A stretch of DNA of 64,000 bases. Origin: an uncultured Pelagibacteraceae bacterium. Lineage in GTDB: Bacteria > Pseudomonadota > Alphaproteobacteria > Pelagibacterales > Pelagibacteraceae. The DNA lies in assembly GCA_902612345.1 (NCBI GenBank), contig CACMDE010000003.1, positions 1 through 64,000 on the forward strand, given 5' to 3'. Made by a program: the position numbers and the translations under genes. Positions 29,519 through 41,582 of the stretch are shown here, in pieces. The notes beneath the pieces are model-generated. The model saw nothing but the letters and a program-made list of their open reading frames with translations, searched no databases and was not told the DNA's origin. Positions within the stretch are counted from its first letter, which is position 1; each line of letters starts with the position of its first letter.

Positions 29519-30311
29519 TTGCATAACATTTTTTAATGAAGAAGAATTGTTAGAATTAAGATTAAATATTTTAAATAAATATGTAGATTATTTTGTAATT
29601 TGTGAGGCACGTGAGGATCATCGGGGAAATAGTAAAAAGTTGAATTTCAATTTAAGTAAATTTAATAAATTCAAAGAAAAAATTATTTACTTAATAGTAG
29701 ATAAGTTTGAAAATTGTAAAAGAACCTGGGATAGACAAAATTTTCAAAGGGATTATTTAATTAATGGAATTAAAAATGCAGATAAAGATGATTTAATACT
29801 CTTTTCTGACATTGACGAAATACCAAATCTAGAAAAATTAAATAGTTTTATTAATGAAATTAATAGTAAAATTGGTATTTTTGATCAAAAAGTATTCTAT
29901 TATAAATTAAATTTAAATGTTTTAGATTATAACCAATGGGAGGGAACAAGAATAAGTAAAAAAAAGTATATAAAGTCTTTTTCATGGTTAAGGGAACATG
30001 TAAGATTAAAAAATTTAAAATATGGTTTTTGGCGAATAGATAAATTTAAAAAAATATTTAAAATTAGTAATGGAGGTTGGCATTTTTCATTCTTAGGTGA
30101 CGCAAATTTAATTGCATCAAAAATAAAATCATATGTCCACAGTGAATTTGATGAGACTAAATTTACAAATATTGAAGAAATTAATAAAAGAATCAAAAAT
30201 AATTTAGATCCATACGATAGAAAAAAAACTTTAAAAAAAATTTCAATCGATGATACTTTTCCCGATTTTATTTTGAAAAATAGAGATAAATTAAAGAAAT
30301 TTATTTTATAA
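29505..30311 (+). CDS. GT17-family glycosyltransferase
   Basis: 268 residues. The start YDCITFFNEEELLELRLNIL, the FVICEAREDHRGNSK segment, a FSDIDEIPNLE acidic site and a GGWHFSFLG stretch match glycosyltransferase family 17, typified by eukaryotic N-acetylglucosaminyltransferase III and found patchily in bacteria. The donor and acceptor are unknown here; surface glycan synthesis with the adjacent epimerase is inferred. It ends 12 bp before tRNA-Ser. Confidence 0.85.
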   Translation: MKVYDCITFFNEEELLELRLNILNKYVDYFVICEAREDHRGNSKKLNFNLSKFNKFKEKIIYLIVDKFENCKRTWDRQNFQRDYLINGIKNADKDDLILFSDIDEIPNLEKLNSFINEINSKIGIFDQKVFYYKLNLNVLDYNQWEGTRISKKKYIKSFSWLREHVRLKNLKYGFWRIDKFKKIFKISNGGWHFSFLGDANLIASKIKSYVHSEFDETKFTNIEEINKRIKNNLDPYDRKKTLKKISIDDTFPDFILKNRDKLKKFIL

Positions 30312-30323
30312 GTAACAACTATT

Positions 30324-30413
30324 GGAGACGTGTGTGAGCGGTTTAAACAGCACGCTTGGAAAGTGTGTGTACTTTAACGAGTACCGTGGGTTCGAATCCC
30401 ACCGTCTCCGCCA
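30324..30413 (+). tRNA. tRNA-Ser (anticodon GGA)
   Basis: A class II tRNA: acceptor GGAGACG/CGTCTCC, anticodon stem CACGC/GTGTG around TTGGAAA (GGA), a long variable arm (GTACTTTAACGAGTAC), T arm GTGGG TTCGAAT CCCAC, discriminator G, and encoded CCA (30411-30413). Confidence 0.97.
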
Positions 30414-30464
30414 TTAAAAGTAACAAAATTCAAAATAAAAGGCACTAATTTAAAAAGCAATTAA

Positions 30465-30505
30465 TTTTTTTTTTTTTCTTCGAATAAGCATTGAATATCA
30501 ATGCT
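30465..30505 (+). other. 13-T run and 8-bp hairpin downstream of tRNA-Ser
   Basis: Thirteen T (30465-30477) follow tRNA-Ser by 51 nt and may end its transcript, though the stem ahead of them is weak. Just after lies a perfect 8-bp hairpin (AGCATTGA, 30487-30494, loop ATA, TCAATGCT, 30498-30505) with no T-run. It is upstream of the gyrB promoter and could be an operator or mRNA barrier. Confidence 0.4.
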
Positions 30506-30523
30506 AATTTACTAGATTTTTAG

Positions 30524-32629
<2,106 letters not shown>

Positions 32630-33910
32630 ATGGAGTTTTTAAATAATTCTAAAAATTATTCTCTTAACAGAAAAACTTATATAAATTTAAGATGGATAGC
32701 AATTATAGGTCAGCTTGCTGCAATCAATATTGCCACATTCATATTTAAATACGATTTTTCATTTATTAAAGCAAACATCATAATATTAATCGGAGCAATA
32801 AGTAATATTTATCTAGTAAGTTTTTATGTAAAAAATTTATTATCTAATCGAACTGCTTTTAATTTTCTAATAATTGATATTTTGCAACTAACAGTCCTTT
32901 TATATTTGACAGGAGGTATTTTAAATCCATTTATAATATTTTTGATAATTCCAAGTGTATTTGCATCATTAAGCTTAGAAAAAAAGACCAACTATATTTT
33001 AATCTTGATTACTTTAATATCAATTATTTTTCTAACTTTTTTTTATGAAGAAACATCATTACCACTTCCTATAAAATCAGAAGTTGACGAATATTTTTAT
33101 TTTGCAATTCCAATTTCACTTACAATTGGTTTATTTTTTCTAAATTATTTTGCAATTACTTTTGGTGAAGAATCAAGTTTGAGAAAAGATGCATTAGACA
33201 AAATTCAACAATTAATAGCTAAGGAGCATGAGTTGGCTTCTCTTGGTGGTCAGGCTGCAGCTGCAGCACATTCTTTAGCTACACCGTTATCAACAATAAA
33301 ATTAATAACTCAAGAACTTTCAAAAACTCTTAAGGGAAATAAAGAAATTGAAAAAGATATGGTCATACTAATCGAACAAGTTGAAAGATGTAATCAAATT
33401 TTAAAAAAAATAACTATAAACCCAAACATTGAAGATGATTTTATTGAATATGAATTAACTCTATCTAATTACATAAATGAAATTATTAGATCTTTTGAGT
33501 CTATAAGTAAAAAAAAATTTTTTTTTCAAAATAGTCAAGATACAAATCCTATAAAATTTAAGAGATCTATTGAGATTATATATGGATTGAGAAATTTTAT
33601 TGGCAACGCAAATAAATTCGCAAAAGAAAAAATATTTATAACAATAAATTCAGATAGTGAAATTACTGAAGTTATAGTTGAAGATGATGGGGATGGCTTT
33701 ACAAAGGATATTTTAGATAAAATTGGAGAACCTTATATAAAAACAAAACAAATAAATTATATTGATAAATCTGGACTTGGTTTAGGAATTTTTATTGGAG
33801 GAACACTATTAGAAAGAAATTATGCAAAAGTTACATGTAGAAATTCAATAACTCGAAATGGTGCTGAAGTAATTATCAAATGGAATAACAAAGATTTAAT
33901 TGGACTTTAA
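32630..33910 (+). CDS. regB: RegB/PrrB-type redox sensor histidine kinase
   Basis: 426 residues. Six membrane helices fill 1-180, with the quinone-binding motif GGILNPF at 95-101. The H box [12 protein letters not shown] has phospho-acceptor His214. Cys254 in QVERCNQIL matches the redox-active Cys region of RegB. The ATPase domain has NANKFAK and DDGDGF and GLGLGIF. RegB senses quinone redox state and phosphorylates RegA, which is not in this window. It starts on the base after the gyrB stop and overlaps cobT convergently by 4 bp. Confidence 0.92.
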   Translation: MEFLNNSKNYSLNRKTYINLRWIAIIGQLAAINIATFIFKYDFSFIKANIIILIGAISNIYLVSFYVKNLLSNRTAFNFLIIDILQLTVLLYLTGGILNPFIIFLIIPSVFASLSLEKKTNYILILITLISIIFLTFFYEETSLPLPIKSEVDEYFYFAIPISLTIGLFFLNYFAITFGEESSLRKDALDKIQQLIAKEHELASLGGQAAAAAHSLATPLSTIKLITQELSKTLKGNKEIEKDMVILIEQVERCNQILKKITINPNIEDDFIEYELTLSNYINEIIRSFESISKKKFFFQNSQDTNPIKFKRSIEIIYGLRNFIGNANKFAKEKIFITINSDSEITEVIVEDDGDGFTKDILDKIGEPYIKTKQINYIDKSGLGLGIFIGGTLLERNYAKVTCRNSITRNGAEVIIKWNNKDLIGL

Positions 33911-35706
33911 TTTAAATGTCTATTGTTCTTAAAAAGAGAGCTTAATTCGCTTATCATCACATCGCCTAATTCTTGAACATCAGTAATTTTGATTGCTCTG
34001 CTATAATACCTTGAAACATCATGGCCTATTCCTATAGCTAATATTTCAATATCATCTTTACTTTCAACATACTTTACTACTTTTTTTAAATGTTTCTCTA
34101 AGTAATCACCAGAATTTACAGATAAAGTCGAGTCATCTACGGGTGCTCCATCAGATATTACCATTAAAATTTTCCTCTCTTCTTTTCTTTTTCTTAATCT
34201 ACTGTAAGCCCACATAATTGCTTCTCCATCAATGTTTTCTTTAAGTATTCCTTCCTTAAGCATAAGACCTAAATTTTTTTTGGATTGACGCCATTGACTA
34301 TCAGCACTCTTATAAACTATATGTCTTAGGTCATTCAAACGCCCTGGATTTTTTATTTTTCCATTTTTATTCCATGTCTCTCTAGATTTTCCACCTTTCC
34401 AATTTTTTGTGGTAAATCCAAGAATTTCAACTTTAACAGAACATCTCTCTAATGTTCTAGATAGAATATCGGCACAAAGTGCAGCAATAGTTATTGGTCT
34501 ACCTCTCATCGAGCCTGAATTATCAATCAATAAACTTACAACTGTGTCTTTAAATTCAAGATCTTTTTCTTTTTTAAAAGATAGTGAGTTATATGGGTCT
34601 ATAATTATTCTGGGCAATTTTGAACTATCTAATAGTCCTTCCTCTAAATCAAAATCCCAAGATCTATTTTGTTTAGCCATTAATTGTCTCTGTAATTTAT
34701 TTGCTAATTTAATAATTAAATCTTTAAAATTAATTAATTGTTGATCTAGATTTTTTCTTAATTTTAATATTTCTTCTACTTCTTCTAAATTTTCTGCTTT
34801 TTCTATTTCATCAAACTCTTTAGTAAATATTTTATACTCATTTTCACTCTTAGTCGTATTAAGTTTTTGAATTATATTCTCTGAGCTTTGTTGATCACTT
34901 TCTGTATCAAAAAGTTGTTCTTCCATTCTAAACTCATTGACCTCCAAGTCAGTATCTGACGTAGATTGATTTTCTTTTTCATTTTGATCTTGATTTTCAT
35001 TTGTTTCATTATTGGATTCTGCATTTTGTTGATTATTTTGATCATTTTCTTTTTGATTTTGCTCGTTTTTTTCTTCTTCATCTTTCTCTAAAAAATCTAA
35101 TTCCTTTAAAATTTCTATAAATTTAGAGCTGTAAAGCTCTTGGTTGTCTAAGTTTTTTTTTAAATAGTTTAAATGTTTTCCAAAACTTTTTCTGAATTCA
35201 TCTTCCCAAAAACTTAGAATTTTCTCGCAAGTATCATTAAATTTTATATTAAAAAAATTTTTAAGCATATAAATCTCAAAAGCTTCAGTAACTGTTGTGT
35301 CCTCCTTTGTTTTGAGTTGATCTTTTCTTTTTAGATTAATTTTATGATTATAATTATCAATTAAATTTTTGTTTATTCCTTCCAATATTTTAGTTCCAAG
35401 TTTTTCGTATCTAATCTTTTCTGATACATTATATAATGATTTTAAAGTAGGTTTTGTTGGCAAGTTTTTTAAATATATTTTTTTATTTGAAAATTTTCTT
35501 TTTAAAGCCTCAGAATCTGTTTCGGCTCTAAATTTTAAAAAATCGTATTTGTTGTTCAAATTATCTAATTCAAAGAAATTATAATTTTTAGAACTATTAT
35601 TTTTCCCCCCCAAGTTCGTTTCTTGGTTAAAGTCCTCTGATATTGCTTTTACTGTTGAAATTAAAGCCTGTTTAAATTTTTCTTTTAAATTTTCGTCTTT
35701 TTTCAT
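33907..35706 (-). CDS. cobT: CobT-like cobaltochelatase subunit (VWA domain)
   Basis: 599 residues. The N-terminal helical half leads into a Glu/Asn/Gln-rich linker (about 210-275) and a C-terminal von Willebrand A domain with a [13 protein letters not shown] motif and [10 protein letters not shown]. It pairs with CobS, an AAA+ ATPase, as a MoxR/VWA-type chaperone; in B12 producers the pair acts with CobN to insert cobalt. No CobN or other corrin gene is here, so the client is open. The start is directly after the cobS stop. Confidence 0.93.
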   Translation of the reverse strand: MKKDENLKEKFKQALISTVKAISEDFNQETNLGGKNNSSKNYNFFELDNLNNKYDFLKFRAETDSEALKRKFSNKKIYLKNLPTKPTLKSLYNVSEKIRYEKLGTKILEGINKNLIDNYNHKINLKRKDQLKTKEDTTVTEAFEIYMLKNFFNIKFNDTCEKILSFWEDEFRKSFGKHLNYLKKNLDNQELYSSKFIEILKELDFLEKDEEEKNEQNQKENDQNNQQNAESNNETNENQDQNEKENQSTSDTDLEVNEFRMEEQLFDTESDQQSSENIIQKLNTTKSENEYKIFTKEFDEIEKAENLEEVEEILKLRKNLDQQLINFKDLIIKLANKLQRQLMAKQNRSWDFDLEEGLLDSSKLPRIIIDPYNSLSFKKEKDLEFKDTVVSLLIDNSGSMRGRPITIAALCADILSRTLERCSVKVEILGFTTKNWKGGKSRETWNKNGKIKNPGRLNDLRHIVYKSADSQWRQSKKNLGLMLKEGILKENIDGEAIMWAYSRLRKRKEERKILMVISDGAPVDDSTLSVNSGDYLEKHLKKVVKYVESKDDIEILAIGIGHDVSRYYSRAIKITDVQELGDVMISELSSLFKNNRHLN

Positions 35707-36681
35707 CTAAATTTGAATATTTACCAAGGATTCTGGCAAATCTTCTCCAAAACATCTTTGATAATATTCAGCAATAGTATTTTTTTCTACATCATCACAC
35801 TTATTCAAAAAAGTGACTCTAAATGAATATCCAATATCTTTAAAAATTTGACAATTCTCTGCCCAATGGATGACAGTTCGAGGACTCATAACTGTTGATA
35901 TATCACCAGCAATAAATCCTTTTCTAGTCAATGCAGCAACTTTTATCATATTAGTAATAATTTCTTTTCCTTTATTATTGTTCATATTTTTATTTTTTGA
36001 TAAAACTATCTCCATCTCTTTTTCAAGCGCAAGATAATTTAAAGTAGTAACAATATTCCATCTATCCATTTGTCCTTGGTTGATTTGCTGAGTTCCATGG
36101 TATAGCCCACTTGTATCTCCTAAACCAATTGTGTTAGATGTAGCAAATAGTCTAAAAAATTTATTTTGCTTCAAAACTTTATTTTTATCTAATAATGTAA
36201 AGCTTCCTTCAGACTCCAAAACTCTTTGTATTACAAACATTACATCTGGCCTACCAGCGTCGTACTCGTCAAAAACTAAAGCTACTGGATTTTGAATTGA
36301 CCAGGGCAAAATACCTTCTTTAAACTCAGTTACTTGTTTACCCTCTTTAATGACAATTGCGTCTTTACCAATCAAGTCAATTCTACTAATGTGACTATCC
36401 AAGTTTACTCTTATGCAAGGCCAATTTAATCTTGCAGCAATCTGCTCTATATGTGTTGATTTTCCTGTACCATGATATCCTTGTACCAGGACTCTTTTGT
36501 TAAATGAAAAACCAGACAAAACCGCTAAAGTTGTATCTTTATCAAATTTATATCCTTTATCAATTTCAGGCACAAATTCGCTTTTTTTTGAAAATCCTTC
36601 AATCTCCATATCACTTTCAATTCCGAAAGTTTGCTTTACGGAAAGCTTTATATCTGGAGTAATGTTAATATTTGGTACCAA
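35707..36681 (-). CDS. cobS: CobS-like AAA+ ATPase
   Basis: 324 residues. [11 protein letters not shown] at the N-terminus, Walker [10 protein letters not shown], and Walker B with [20 protein letters not shown] are hallmark CobS sequence. The family forms hexameric rings with CobT. The conserved N-terminus requires the start near 36681, which reads TTG; the next ATG (residue 25) would remove conserved residues. It overlaps the J-domain gene by 17 bp. Confidence 0.93.
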   Translation of the reverse strand: MVPNINITPDIKLSVKQTFGIESDMEIEGFSKKSEFVPEIDKGYKFDKDTTLAVLSGFSFNKRVLVQGYHGTGKSTHIEQIAARLNWPCIRVNLDSHISRIDLIGKDAIVIKEGKQVTEFKEGILPWSIQNPVALVFDEYDAGRPDVMFVIQRVLESEGSFTLLDKNKVLKQNKFFRLFATSNTIGLGDTSGLYHGTQQINQGQMDRWNIVTTLNYLALEKEMEIVLSKNKNMNNNKGKEIITNMIKVAALTRKGFIAGDISTVMSPRTVIHWAENCQIFKDIGYSFRVTFLNKCDDVEKNTIAEYYQRCFGEDLPESLVNIQI

Positions 36682-37189
36682 TTTTTTCTCTATATGTGTT
36701 TTTAAGTTGAGTATAAGCTAAAGTAATTATTTTAAGTCTTTCCTCAAATTTTTTATTTCCAGCATTCATATCAGGGTGAAATTTTTTAACAAGCTTTTTA
36801 AACTTCTCTTGTATTTTTTTCCATTCTATTCCTGCTGGGATATCTAAAATAGTAAAAGCCTTAAAATCATGACTATTAAATCTAAATTTTTTCATATGAT
36901 CTAGACTTTTAAATTTTTGCGTTTCATCTTTTAAAGCATTATTCCAAAGAATCTTGAAAAAATTATCAGATGAACTGAAACTTTGAGTTGGTTTATGCCA
37001 TATCATATCAGATTTTATAAATTCCATAATTTGATCATCGTTCATGCCTGAAAAATAGTTCCAATTTTTATTGAATTCTTTAATATGTTGCAAACAAAGC
37101 AATCTATATTTTTTACTATTATCTTTTTCAACTGGAGCTTTAAACTCCCCAGGTTTGTTGCATTTGTTCCATTCACAAATTGTTTTCAT
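36665..37189 (-). CDS. J-domain protein linked to CobST
   Basis: 174 residues. The C-terminal J domain (about 112-170) carries the HPD tripeptide ([10 protein letters not shown]) that stimulates Hsp70 ATPase. The N-terminal part has paired Cys ([18 protein letters not shown]) that could bind zinc. The J protein-cobS-cobT order, with bolA divergent, is standard in alphaproteobacteria, so it probably helps DnaK act on the CobST client. The divergent gap to bolA is only 25 bp. Confidence 0.9.
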   Translation of the reverse strand: MKTICEWNKCNKPGEFKAPVEKDNSKKYRLLCLQHIKEFNKNWNYFSGMNDDQIMEFIKSDMIWHKPTQSFSSSDNFFKILWNNALKDETQKFKSLDHMKKFRFNSHDFKAFTILDIPAGIEWKKIQEKFKKLVKKFHPDMNAGNKKFEERLKIITLAYTQLKNTYREKIGTKY

Positions 37190-37201
37190 AATTATTTACT
37201 T

Positions 37202-37207
37202 TATAAT
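37202..37207 (+). promoter_or_regulatory. -10 box (TATAAT) for bolA
   Basis: A perfect TATAAT lies 7 bp before the bolA ATG. Initiation 6-8 bp downstream would fall at or next to the ATG, so bolA mRNA would be leaderless. The -35 region would lie inside the 5' end of the divergent J-protein gene. Confidence 0.5.
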
Positions 37208-37214
37208 ATTTACC

Positions 37215-37475
37215 ATGCATATAGAAAATTTAATTTTAAATATCAAAACAAAATTACTTAAAAATTCATATATTCAAAATGTAAAAATAGAAGATAAAAC
37301 CTATCTTCATATAAAACACACCTCTCATGATAAAAACAAGTTTCACTTAAAATTGACAATATATTCTAATGAGCTTAAAAAAAGTAGTAAAATTGAAGCA
37401 ACAAAAAAAATCAATAAAATTTTAAATGAGGAAATAAGAACATACATTCATTCAATTCAAATTTTATTTAATTAA
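37215..37475 (+). CDS. bolA: BolA-family protein
   Basis: 86 residues from the ATG at 37215. The frame is open further upstream, but that part runs antisense to the J-protein gene and is hydrophobic, unlike BolA. The fold is alpha-beta-beta-alpha with HIKHTSHDKNKFHLKLTIYS in place of the core. BolA proteins partner monothiol glutaredoxins in Fe-S handling. The 3' end overlaps aroB by 12 bp. Confidence 0.88.
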   Translation: MHIENLILNIKTKLLKNSYIQNVKIEDKTYLHIKHTSHDKNKFHLKLTIYSNELKKSSKIEATKKINKILNEEIRTYIHSIQILFN

Positions 37476-38561
37476 TTCTGATCTCATAAAATTTCTAACT
37501 TTATTAGTGTTTAATTGATTATTTATACTCACACTACCAATATTATTTAATGTTATAAAATTTATTCTATTTGTATAATTTTTTTTATCAGCCATCATAA
37601 ATATTACTATTTTATTAATATCCTTTTTGTTAAAAAATTTTTTTAAATTAGTAAACTTTAATTTTGATAAGTGAGATAAAATCAAATTATATTCGTTATT
37701 ATTAAGCATTTTCAGTTTTTTACTTAATTTAGTTGCAGATAAAATTCCATATAATACGGCTTCTCCATGGTTCAATTTTTTTGAGTAATTTAGAGCTGCT
37801 TCATAAGCATGTCCAAAAGTGTGACCTAAGTTTAAACTTTTTCTTACATTAACTTCCTTTTCATCACTTTCTATTACTCCTTTTTTTATTCTGCAACTTT
37901 CAAATATTACTTTTTCAATAAAATTTTTTTTTAGTTCTAAAATGTCATTCAAGTTTTTGTCTAAAAAAAGAAAAAGTTTTTTATTTTTTATTAATGAATG
38001 TTTTAATATCTCTGCATATCCACAAATAATTTCTCTCTTTGGCAAACTTACTAATAACTTTGTATCTGTTATGACTAAATCAGGCTGATAAAACGAGCCA
38101 ATTAAATTTTTTCCAAATTTATTATTAATTCCCGTCTTACCCCCTATCGATGAGTCTACTTGAGATAAGAGGGTTGAAGGTATATTAATAAATTTTAATC
38201 CTCTTTTATATATACTTGAAGCAAATCCTGCTAAATCTCCAGCAATACCTCCACCTAGACAAATTATTATGTCATTACGTGTGAAATTATTTTTAAATAA
38301 CTTTCCAAGAATAGAATTCACATTATTAAAATTTTTATTTTTTTCAGATGCATTAAAATAATAAATAAAATTTTGCTGAGAGGTTATTTTAGAATTTAAT
38401 TTTTTTACAAAAATTTTTGGAACTTTTTTGTCAACGATTATTAAAGACTTTTGAAAATAAATTTTCTCTTTTTTAATTATATTATTGAACCTAGAAATAA
38501 TATTATGACCTATATAAACTTTGTAATTTTTACTCTTTGTTTTAATTTTTAGAACTTTCAT
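37464..38561 (-). CDS. aroB: 3-dehydroquinate synthase
   Basis: 365 residues. NAD-binding CLGGGIAGDLAGF, STLLSQVDSSIGGKTGIN and the metal-binding LNLGHTFGHAYE are present. It catalyses the second shikimate-pathway step. It overlaps the 3' end of aroK by 20 bp, so the pair is co-translated. Confidence 0.97.
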   Translation of the reverse strand: MKVLKIKTKSKNYKVYIGHNIISRFNNIIKKEKIYFQKSLIIVDKKVPKIFVKKLNSKITSQQNFIYYFNASEKNKNFNNVNSILGKLFKNNFTRNDIIICLGGGIAGDLAGFASSIYKRGLKFINIPSTLLSQVDSSIGGKTGINNKFGKNLIGSFYQPDLVITDTKLLVSLPKREIICGYAEILKHSLIKNKKLFLFLDKNLNDILELKKNFIEKVIFESCRIKKGVIESDEKEVNVRKSLNLGHTFGHAYEAALNYSKKLNHGEAVLYGILSATKLSKKLKMLNNNEYNLILSHLSKLKFTNLKKFFNKKDINKIVIFMMADKKNYTNRINFITLNNIGSVSINNQLNTNKVRNFMRSELIK

Positions 38562-39063
38562 TTTTAATTATAGTATATATATTTTTTATAATTTCATTTT
38601 TATTCTTATTGTTACATTTTATTTTAAAATCTGACATTTTGTAAAACTTAATTCTTTTTTTGTATAGGTTGATAAGTTCATTATTACTTAATTTGAAAGC
38701 TAGTGGTCTCCTTTTATTTCTTGAAATTCTGTTTAAAATAGTCTCAATTTTCCAGTCCAACCAGAAAGAAAAGCTATTTACTCTAATTTTTTTTCTAATT
38801 TTATGGTTTAAAAAAGTGCCACCACCCAATGAGATTACACACTTATTTTTTTCTAAAAGAACTAATGATATTTTTTCTTCTATTTTTCTAAAATATTTTT
38901 CACCTTTTTTTATAAAAATATCAAATATTTTTTCATTTTCAAATTTTTCTATCTCCAAGTCTATATCAATAAATCCATAATTTAATTTTTTAGCCAGTTT
39001 AAAACCAATAGTGGTTTTACCAGATCCCATCATACCAATTAATACTATATTTTTTTTTAACAT
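38542..39063 (-). CDS. aroK: Shikimate kinase
   Basis: 173 residues. Walker A GMMGSGKTTIG, the shikimate-binding DIDLEIE, and ISLGGGTF and RRPLA lid region are all present. It phosphorylates shikimate and heads aroK-aroB, divergent from the 61-residue membrane protein across 55 bp of AT-rich promoter DNA. Confidence 0.97.
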   Translation of the reverse strand: MLKKNIVLIGMMGSGKTTIGFKLAKKLNYGFIDIDLEIEKFENEKIFDIFIKKGEKYFRKIEEKISLVLLEKNKCVISLGGGTFLNHKIRKKIRVNSFSFWLDWKIETILNRISRNKRRPLAFKLSNNELINLYKKRIKFYKMSDFKIKCNNKNKNEIIKNIYTIIKNESSKN

Positions 39064-39118
39064 TTATTAATATTGAAAAAACATAAATATGTCTTATTTC
39101 TAAACTAATTAAACATTT

Positions 39119-39304
39119 ATGGAATTTCAAAGAAAAAATAACAACTCAATTATTGGTAAGTTGCGTGGCCCTTTGGTTAAAATAACATTTATTCTTATTA
39201 TATTATTAGGTTTTATATATGCTTTAGGGTCTATAGATTTTCCCGCACCTAATAAGAAAATTGAAAAGATTATACCAAATGAAAATTTTAAAATTATTAA
39301 ATAA
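39119..39304 (+). CDS. 61-residue single-span membrane protein
   Basis: A basic N-terminus (MEFQRKNNNSIIGKLRG) leads to one hydrophobic segment at about 20-41 (ITFILIILLGFIYALGS) and a short charged tail (KKIEKIIPNENFKIIK). That suggests an inner-membrane protein with its tail outside or in the periplasm. The family is not recognised. It overlaps the exported protein gene behind it by 26 bp, so the two likely work in the envelope together. Confidence 0.7.
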   Translation: MEFQRKNNNSIIGKLRGPLVKITFILIILLGFIYALGSIDFPAPNKKIEKIIPNENFKIIK

Positions 39305-41042
39305 AAAAATACTTTTTATTTTTTTATTTTTTATTTTTTTAAATAATTCAATTGCTAATGAGCCAGTTGACATTTGGAATATAGATAAAACTAAGGTTGA
39401 GGAAGTAGAGCAAGGTGAAGATACATCTTTGGAGCCAGATGACGTTACAGAAGAAAATATTTCTGTTTATGATTTAAATAATCAAAATAATAATGATCAA
39501 AACCAGGTACTCTTAGAAAAAAAACTTAACAATGAAATTTCGTTGTATGGCTTATATGATCCTGATGAAAATAATTTATCAATTGAAATGTGGAATGAGT
39601 CTGAAGGTGAAGAATTAAAAAAATTATTTGATAAAATTATTAATAAAAATTTATCAAAAGATGCCCTAGATATTCTTGAGATAGCACTTCTAACAAATTC
39701 TAATACCCCAAATAAAAATATTAAAAAAGAAGATTTTTACGATTTTCAAAAAAATTTTTTAATTAAAAGTAAAAATTTTGATTTAATTAAATTATTTATT
39801 GAAAAAAATCCAAGTTTTTATTTTAAAGATGATCTAATTAATTTTTATGTAGACTACTATCTAGCTCAAGCAAATATTGAGAAAAGTTGTGAAATATTTG
39901 ATACTGTTGGAGAAGTAACATTGATTGATGATTATACTTCAAAACTTAAGATTTATTGTTTAGTAAATTCAAATAAAATTGACAAAGCATTAATGATTTA
40001 TGATTTAAAAAAAGAAAAAGGATTTAAGGATGAATTTTTTGAAAAGAAAATTTTTAAATTAATTGGTTTTGAAGAAGAAAGTAATCAAATTTCAGATAAT
40101 AATTTATTAGAATTACATTTATCACATCGAGTTGTAACAAACTTTGAATATATTCCAGATGAAAACACTTCAAAAGAAGTTTGGAAATACTTGGCATCTG
40201 CAAACCTTCTTGAAAGAATAGAAAATATTGATTTAGAAGATATTGAAAAAATAAATCTAATTGAAAAGGCGGTACATGAAGGAAATTACAATGAAAATGA
40301 TTTATTTAGTTTATATACAAGGTATCAATTTAATTTTAATCAACTTTTGTCTGCTAAAGAAAACTATAAAACTTTAGACAAATCTAGTCAAAGAGCTTTG
40401 ATATATCAAAAAATGCTTTTGACTAATGAACCAGGTGAAAAATTGAATTTAGCTAGATTATTAAAAAATTTATTTGAGGGTGACAATTTTGGTAATGCTT
40501 TTTATTTCGAACTTTCAAATATACTACTATCTATAGACAAAGCTAAAATACCACCAGATTTACTCTCATTTTATGAAAATAATATTATTAATGAGGAAAC
40601 TGAAATAAAAAAAATTAAATTTAATAATAAGATTATACATCAATCTAAGTTATTAAATTATTTTGTAGAGAAAAAAGAAATATCTAAAATTGAAAAAGAA
40701 ACGAATGATTTATTAAAAAATATCTTAAAAGATAAAAAATATATTATTACTACCAACGATGAAATATTGTTAGAGTCTCTTAAATATGATGGTGTAAAAA
40801 TTCTAAAAAAATATTCTGATAGGTATTCGTCCACGGTAAATATACCGCCTGATATACAAGTTAAAATAAATAATAGAGATTTAGGCTTAATTCTATTAAG
40901 AATAGTCGAATTAATAGGTGAAGATAAATTAGAAAATCTCGGCTCAGAAACTTTAAATTTTATACTAATTACCCTTAATCAACTAGATCTTGATACAATA
41001 AGGAATAAAATTATTTTAAAAACTTTACCAATAAGGGTATAA
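39279..41042 (+). CDS. Large exported alpha-helical repeat protein, function unknown
   Basis: 587 residues from the ATG at 39279 (an upstream in-frame TTG is less likely). A Lys-rich start and hydrophobic stretch ending in NNSIANEP is a typical signal peptide. An acidic Asn/Asp/Glu-rich region (about 30-95) precedes a mostly helical body with TPR-like pairs (IYCLVNSNKIDKALMIYDL). No enzyme motif is seen. Its place beside aroK recalls uncharacterised exported proteins of other alphaproteobacteria; a periplasmic scaffold is a guess. It ends 12 bp before def. Confidence 0.75.
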   Translation: MKILKLLNKKILFIFLFFIFLNNSIANEPVDIWNIDKTKVEEVEQGEDTSLEPDDVTEENISVYDLNNQNNNDQNQVLLEKKLNNEISLYGLYDPDENNLSIEMWNESEGEELKKLFDKIINKNLSKDALDILEIALLTNSNTPNKNIKKEDFYDFQKNFLIKSKNFDLIKLFIEKNPSFYFKDDLINFYVDYYLAQANIEKSCEIFDTVGEVTLIDDYTSKLKIYCLVNSNKIDKALMIYDLKKEKGFKDEFFEKKIFKLIGFEEESNQISDNNLLELHLSHRVVTNFEYIPDENTSKEVWKYLASANLLERIENIDLEDIEKINLIEKAVHEGNYNENDLFSLYTRYQFNFNQLLSAKENYKTLDKSSQRALIYQKMLLTNEPGEKLNLARLLKNLFEGDNFGNAFYFELSNILLSIDKAKIPPDLLSFYENNIINEETEIKKIKFNNKIIHQSKLLNYFVEKKEISKIEKETNDLLKNILKDKKYIITTNDEILLESLKYDGVKILKKYSDRYSSTVNIPPDIQVKINNRDLGLILLRIVELIGEDKLENLGSETLNFILITLNQLDLDTIRNKIILKTLPIRV

Positions 41043-41054
41043 ATTTATAAAATT

Positions 41055-41579
41055 ATGGCTGTAAAAGAAATATTAACTGAACCAAATAAAATTTTAAGAC
41101 AAGTATCAAAACCTGTAGAGAAAGTCACAAAAGATGAACAAGTATTAATGGATGATATGTTGGAGACTATGTATCATGCGAATGGAATTGGATTAGCTGC
41201 AATTCAAATAGGTGTTCCTAAAAGAATAATAGTTATGGATATTGCCAAAAAGAATGAAAAGAAAAATCCAATGTATTTTGTAAACCCTATAATAAAAAAT
41301 AAAAATAAAGAACTATCAACTTATGAAGAAGGATGCTTGTCTGTGCCAAACCAGTTTGCTGAAGTTGATAGGCCTGCAAAGTGTGAGATTGAATATTTAG
41401 ATTACAATGGAGATAAAAAATTACTTAAAGCAAATGGGTTACTGGCTACATGTATACAACATGAGATGGATCACTTAGAGGGAATATTGTTTATTGATTA
41501 TCTCTCAAAACTTAAAAAATCTATAATAATTAAAAAACTTTCAAAACAGAAAAAAAGTTCAGAAACTTTAGTAATTTAA
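41055..41579 (+). CDS. def: Peptide deformylase
   Basis: 174 residues with all three motifs: GIGLAAIQ (44-51), EEGCLSVP (Cys94) and QHEMDHLEG (His136, Glu137, His140). It removes formyl from nascent N-terminal Met, and is paired with fmt, whose product adds it, 3 bp downstream. Confidence 0.97.
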   Translation: MAVKEILTEPNKILRQVSKPVEKVTKDEQVLMDDMLETMYHANGIGLAAIQIGVPKRIIVMDIAKKNEKKNPMYFVNPIIKNKNKELSTYEEGCLSVPNQFAEVDRPAKCEIEYLDYNGDKKLLKANGLLATCIQHEMDHLEGILFIDYLSKLKKSIIIKKLSKQKKSSETLVI

Positions 41580-41582
41580 TTC

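Noticed and set aside
28583-30413. A mobile island at tRNA-Ser
   Set aside because: No integrase, transposase or repeat of the tRNA 3' end was found; only the content and composition are suggestive.
37071-37214. A longer BolA with a hydrophobic N-terminus
   Set aside because: The extension is antisense to the J-protein gene and unlike any BolA; ATG 37215 has a -10 box directly upstream.
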